Shown here in pieces: positions 62,601 through 64,000 of a stretch of DNA of 64,000 bases. A model generated the notes under the pieces. It searched no databases, was not told where the DNA came from, and saw only the letters and a program-made list of their open reading frames with translations. A program made the position numbers and the translations under genes. The DNA is from Nymphaea colorata. Lineage: Eukaryota > Streptophyta > Magnoliopsida > Nymphaeales > Nymphaeaceae. Position 1 is the stretch's first letter. The number at the start of each line of letters is the position of its first letter. The stretch lies in contig NC_045149.1 in NCBI RefSeq assembly GCF_008831285.2, positions 17,499,035 to 17,563,034 on the forward strand, given 5' to 3'.

Positions 62601-64000
62601 CTCAGAAGGGGCCAAAATTGGAAGCTGCCGATGTGACGTGGACCTGTAGCCGTTCATCTAAAAAATGAACGCACGCGATGTGATGACGACTAAAAGGTGG
62701 ACTCCGCAGCTATCGTTTTAGAGATAAAGTGCACGTGTACATGCAGAAACATAGAGCCTGTGGACCGACACACGATTCCATCAACACTTACAAACATAAT
62801 GCATTTTCTTGTTTTCTCAAGGCTTGAAGAGAAGATCTATAATTTGAATGTTCATGTTTTAGATGTTAATGGGATTTGCATGCTTCTTAAATTCATGTAA
62901 TCTAAGTATTACTCTGTAAAAGTTAATTATTGATGGGATTTTGACATGAGACGAGCATGAAGTATGTAGGATTTTAGTGGGAACATCATATACCTTCAAC
63001 TATAATCTTATAGAAAAGGTAGAAGATCAAGTTGTTGAGAATCACTTCAATTACTAGTTTTTCTTTCTTAAGAAAGAGTCTTGGATGTAAGAGCCAATTT
63101 AAGAACATGTGGAAAAAAAAGCCTTGTTTATTTACAGAAAAAGTAAGTGAATTTTCTTTTCCAGATGATGTACCTGTTCGCACATGGATCATAATTGGTT
63201 TGTCTCAACCATTTCCGACGATGGAGCCACACAGAACAAATTGTACGTTAAACTTTCTTTAAGAATCTCAACTTGTGTCACAACATGCTGGATTTTAGTT
63301 CATCCACATGAGAGTTCTCACTGTCCAGCAAGAAGGGAGAGAGAGAGAGACATATTGTGGCGCTGACCTGGGCCATCCCATCAAGTCAAAGATGGTTCCA
63401 CCGCACAATTCTCTGCTTCATAAAGAAATCAGTTCTCTGCCTAGAGAGAAAGGGAGACAGAGAGAGCAAGATCAACCAGCGTCCACCGTCCAACCCTAAA
63501 TCCATGGCTGCCGAGAATCAGGTGGTCAGATGACTATCTCATCCTAAGTACATAGACGCATCGACCATGGCATTAAGATCCATCCCCCAAGAGGCAAACA
63601 AGGGGATCTGTCTTTTCCCCCACCCTTTTGTCTACTGCTGCCCTTTTCCCTCCTCCCTCATTCACTAGGTAGTTGGCACCTCCCCATCACTCCACTCCCT
63701 TCCCCTCCCCACCTTTTCACGAAAAGGAAAAATTTCTCTCCTTTCTCTATCTACAACACTGTAGTGGTCATTGTAATAGCACCCACTGCAGCAACTTCTG
63801 CTACTGATCTCACACCCAATAACTCCAACACTGCCTTTTCCCCGCCTCCCCACAACTGGATCTGCCCCTTCTCCCTTCCTCACATTCCTCTCTTCACTCT
63901 CTTCATGCCCATTTTCTTTCTTCTTTCTTTTCTGGTTGGTGGTTGTTGCTTCCCTTATTCTGAGCATTTTCTTTACTTTTGCCTCACTCATTGACTGTGA

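Larger units (their letters stand above)
60014..64000. other. gene-poor right end of the window
   Basis: No protein gene is supported. It holds hAT-like and SINE-like fragments, poly-A/T runs and a palindromic CGGCC-rich stretch near 62476. From about 63400 the sequence looks like a leader or promoter: GA runs, then CCATGGCTGCCGAGAATCAG near 63503 with a stop after ten codons, then strong CT-richness to the end. A gene may start just beyond the window on the plus strand. This is inference only. Confidence 0.4.

Noticed and set aside
63503..63532. ATG in good context (CCATGG) after a GA-rich leader-like sequence
   Set aside because: The frame stops after ten codons and no downstream exon can be identified inside the window. 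It is kept only as a hint of a gene beyond the edge.
63665..63991. 108-codon minus-strand frame, Arg/Glu/Lys-rich
   Set aside because: It is the antisense reading of a CT-rich leader-like tract; charge-rich low complexity explains the open frame.

Overview
This window is nuclear DNA of a flowering plant. Genes are split by many GT-AG introns in AT-rich surroundings, families are plant-specific (NAC with a C-terminal membrane anchor, NIP aquaporin, MCTP, MORN-type PIP5K), and non-coding DNA is full of MITE-like elements, AT/GA microsatellites and poly-T/A tracts. The lineage cannot be fixed from the sequence alone. I see no bacterial, organellar or viral gene block.

Six protein genes and one tRNA gene can be modelled with consistent splice phases. 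(1) 725-6898, plus: membrane-tethered NAC transcription factor of the NAC053/NAC078 (NTL) type, six exons, 644 residues. (2) 9079-16589, plus: RABC1/Rab18-type small GTPase, six exons, 205 residues. (3) 18854-22417, minus: ARF-family GTPase of the ARFB1 type, six exons, 194 residues, convergent with RABC1. (4) 24956-28003, minus: intronless four-C2-domain MCTP (QUIRKY-like), 1015 residues. (5) 33041-34786, minus: NIP7;1-type aquaporin, five exons, 283 residues. (6) 39098-45904, minus: MORN-repeat phosphatidylinositol-4-phosphate 5-kinase, PIP5K9-like, eight coding exons, 834 residues, probably with a 5'-UTR intron of about 2 kb and a TATA box near 48.2 kb. (7) 59940-60013, plus: tRNA-Ile(AAT).

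Four of the six protein genes act at membranes: RABC1 and ARFB1 in vesicle or lipid-droplet traffic, MCTP at ER-plasma-membrane or plasmodesmal contacts, PIP5K making PI(4,5)P2. The NAC factor is released from a membrane under stress and NIP7 is a boric acid/neutral solute channel. Plant gene order rarely reflects function, so this is most likely coincidence and not a cluster.

From 48.2 to 64 kb there is no recognisable protein gene. That stretch holds a Tourist-like MITE (51170-51663), a large direct duplication containing two minisatellite arrays (51.4-54.7 kb), several relatives of a short hAT-like element, tRNA-like (SINE-like) fragments and the tRNA gene. The most unusual structure is the second array: its landmark motif recurs at exactly alternating 158 and 116 bp spacings over four cycles, a 274-bp higher-order repeat. 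Other points of interest are an hAT-type MITE with a perfect 8-bp target duplication, a hairpin-bearing 119-bp tandem duplication in an ARFB1 intron, an overlapping upstream ORF before PIP5K, and two NAC introns that stay open if retained.
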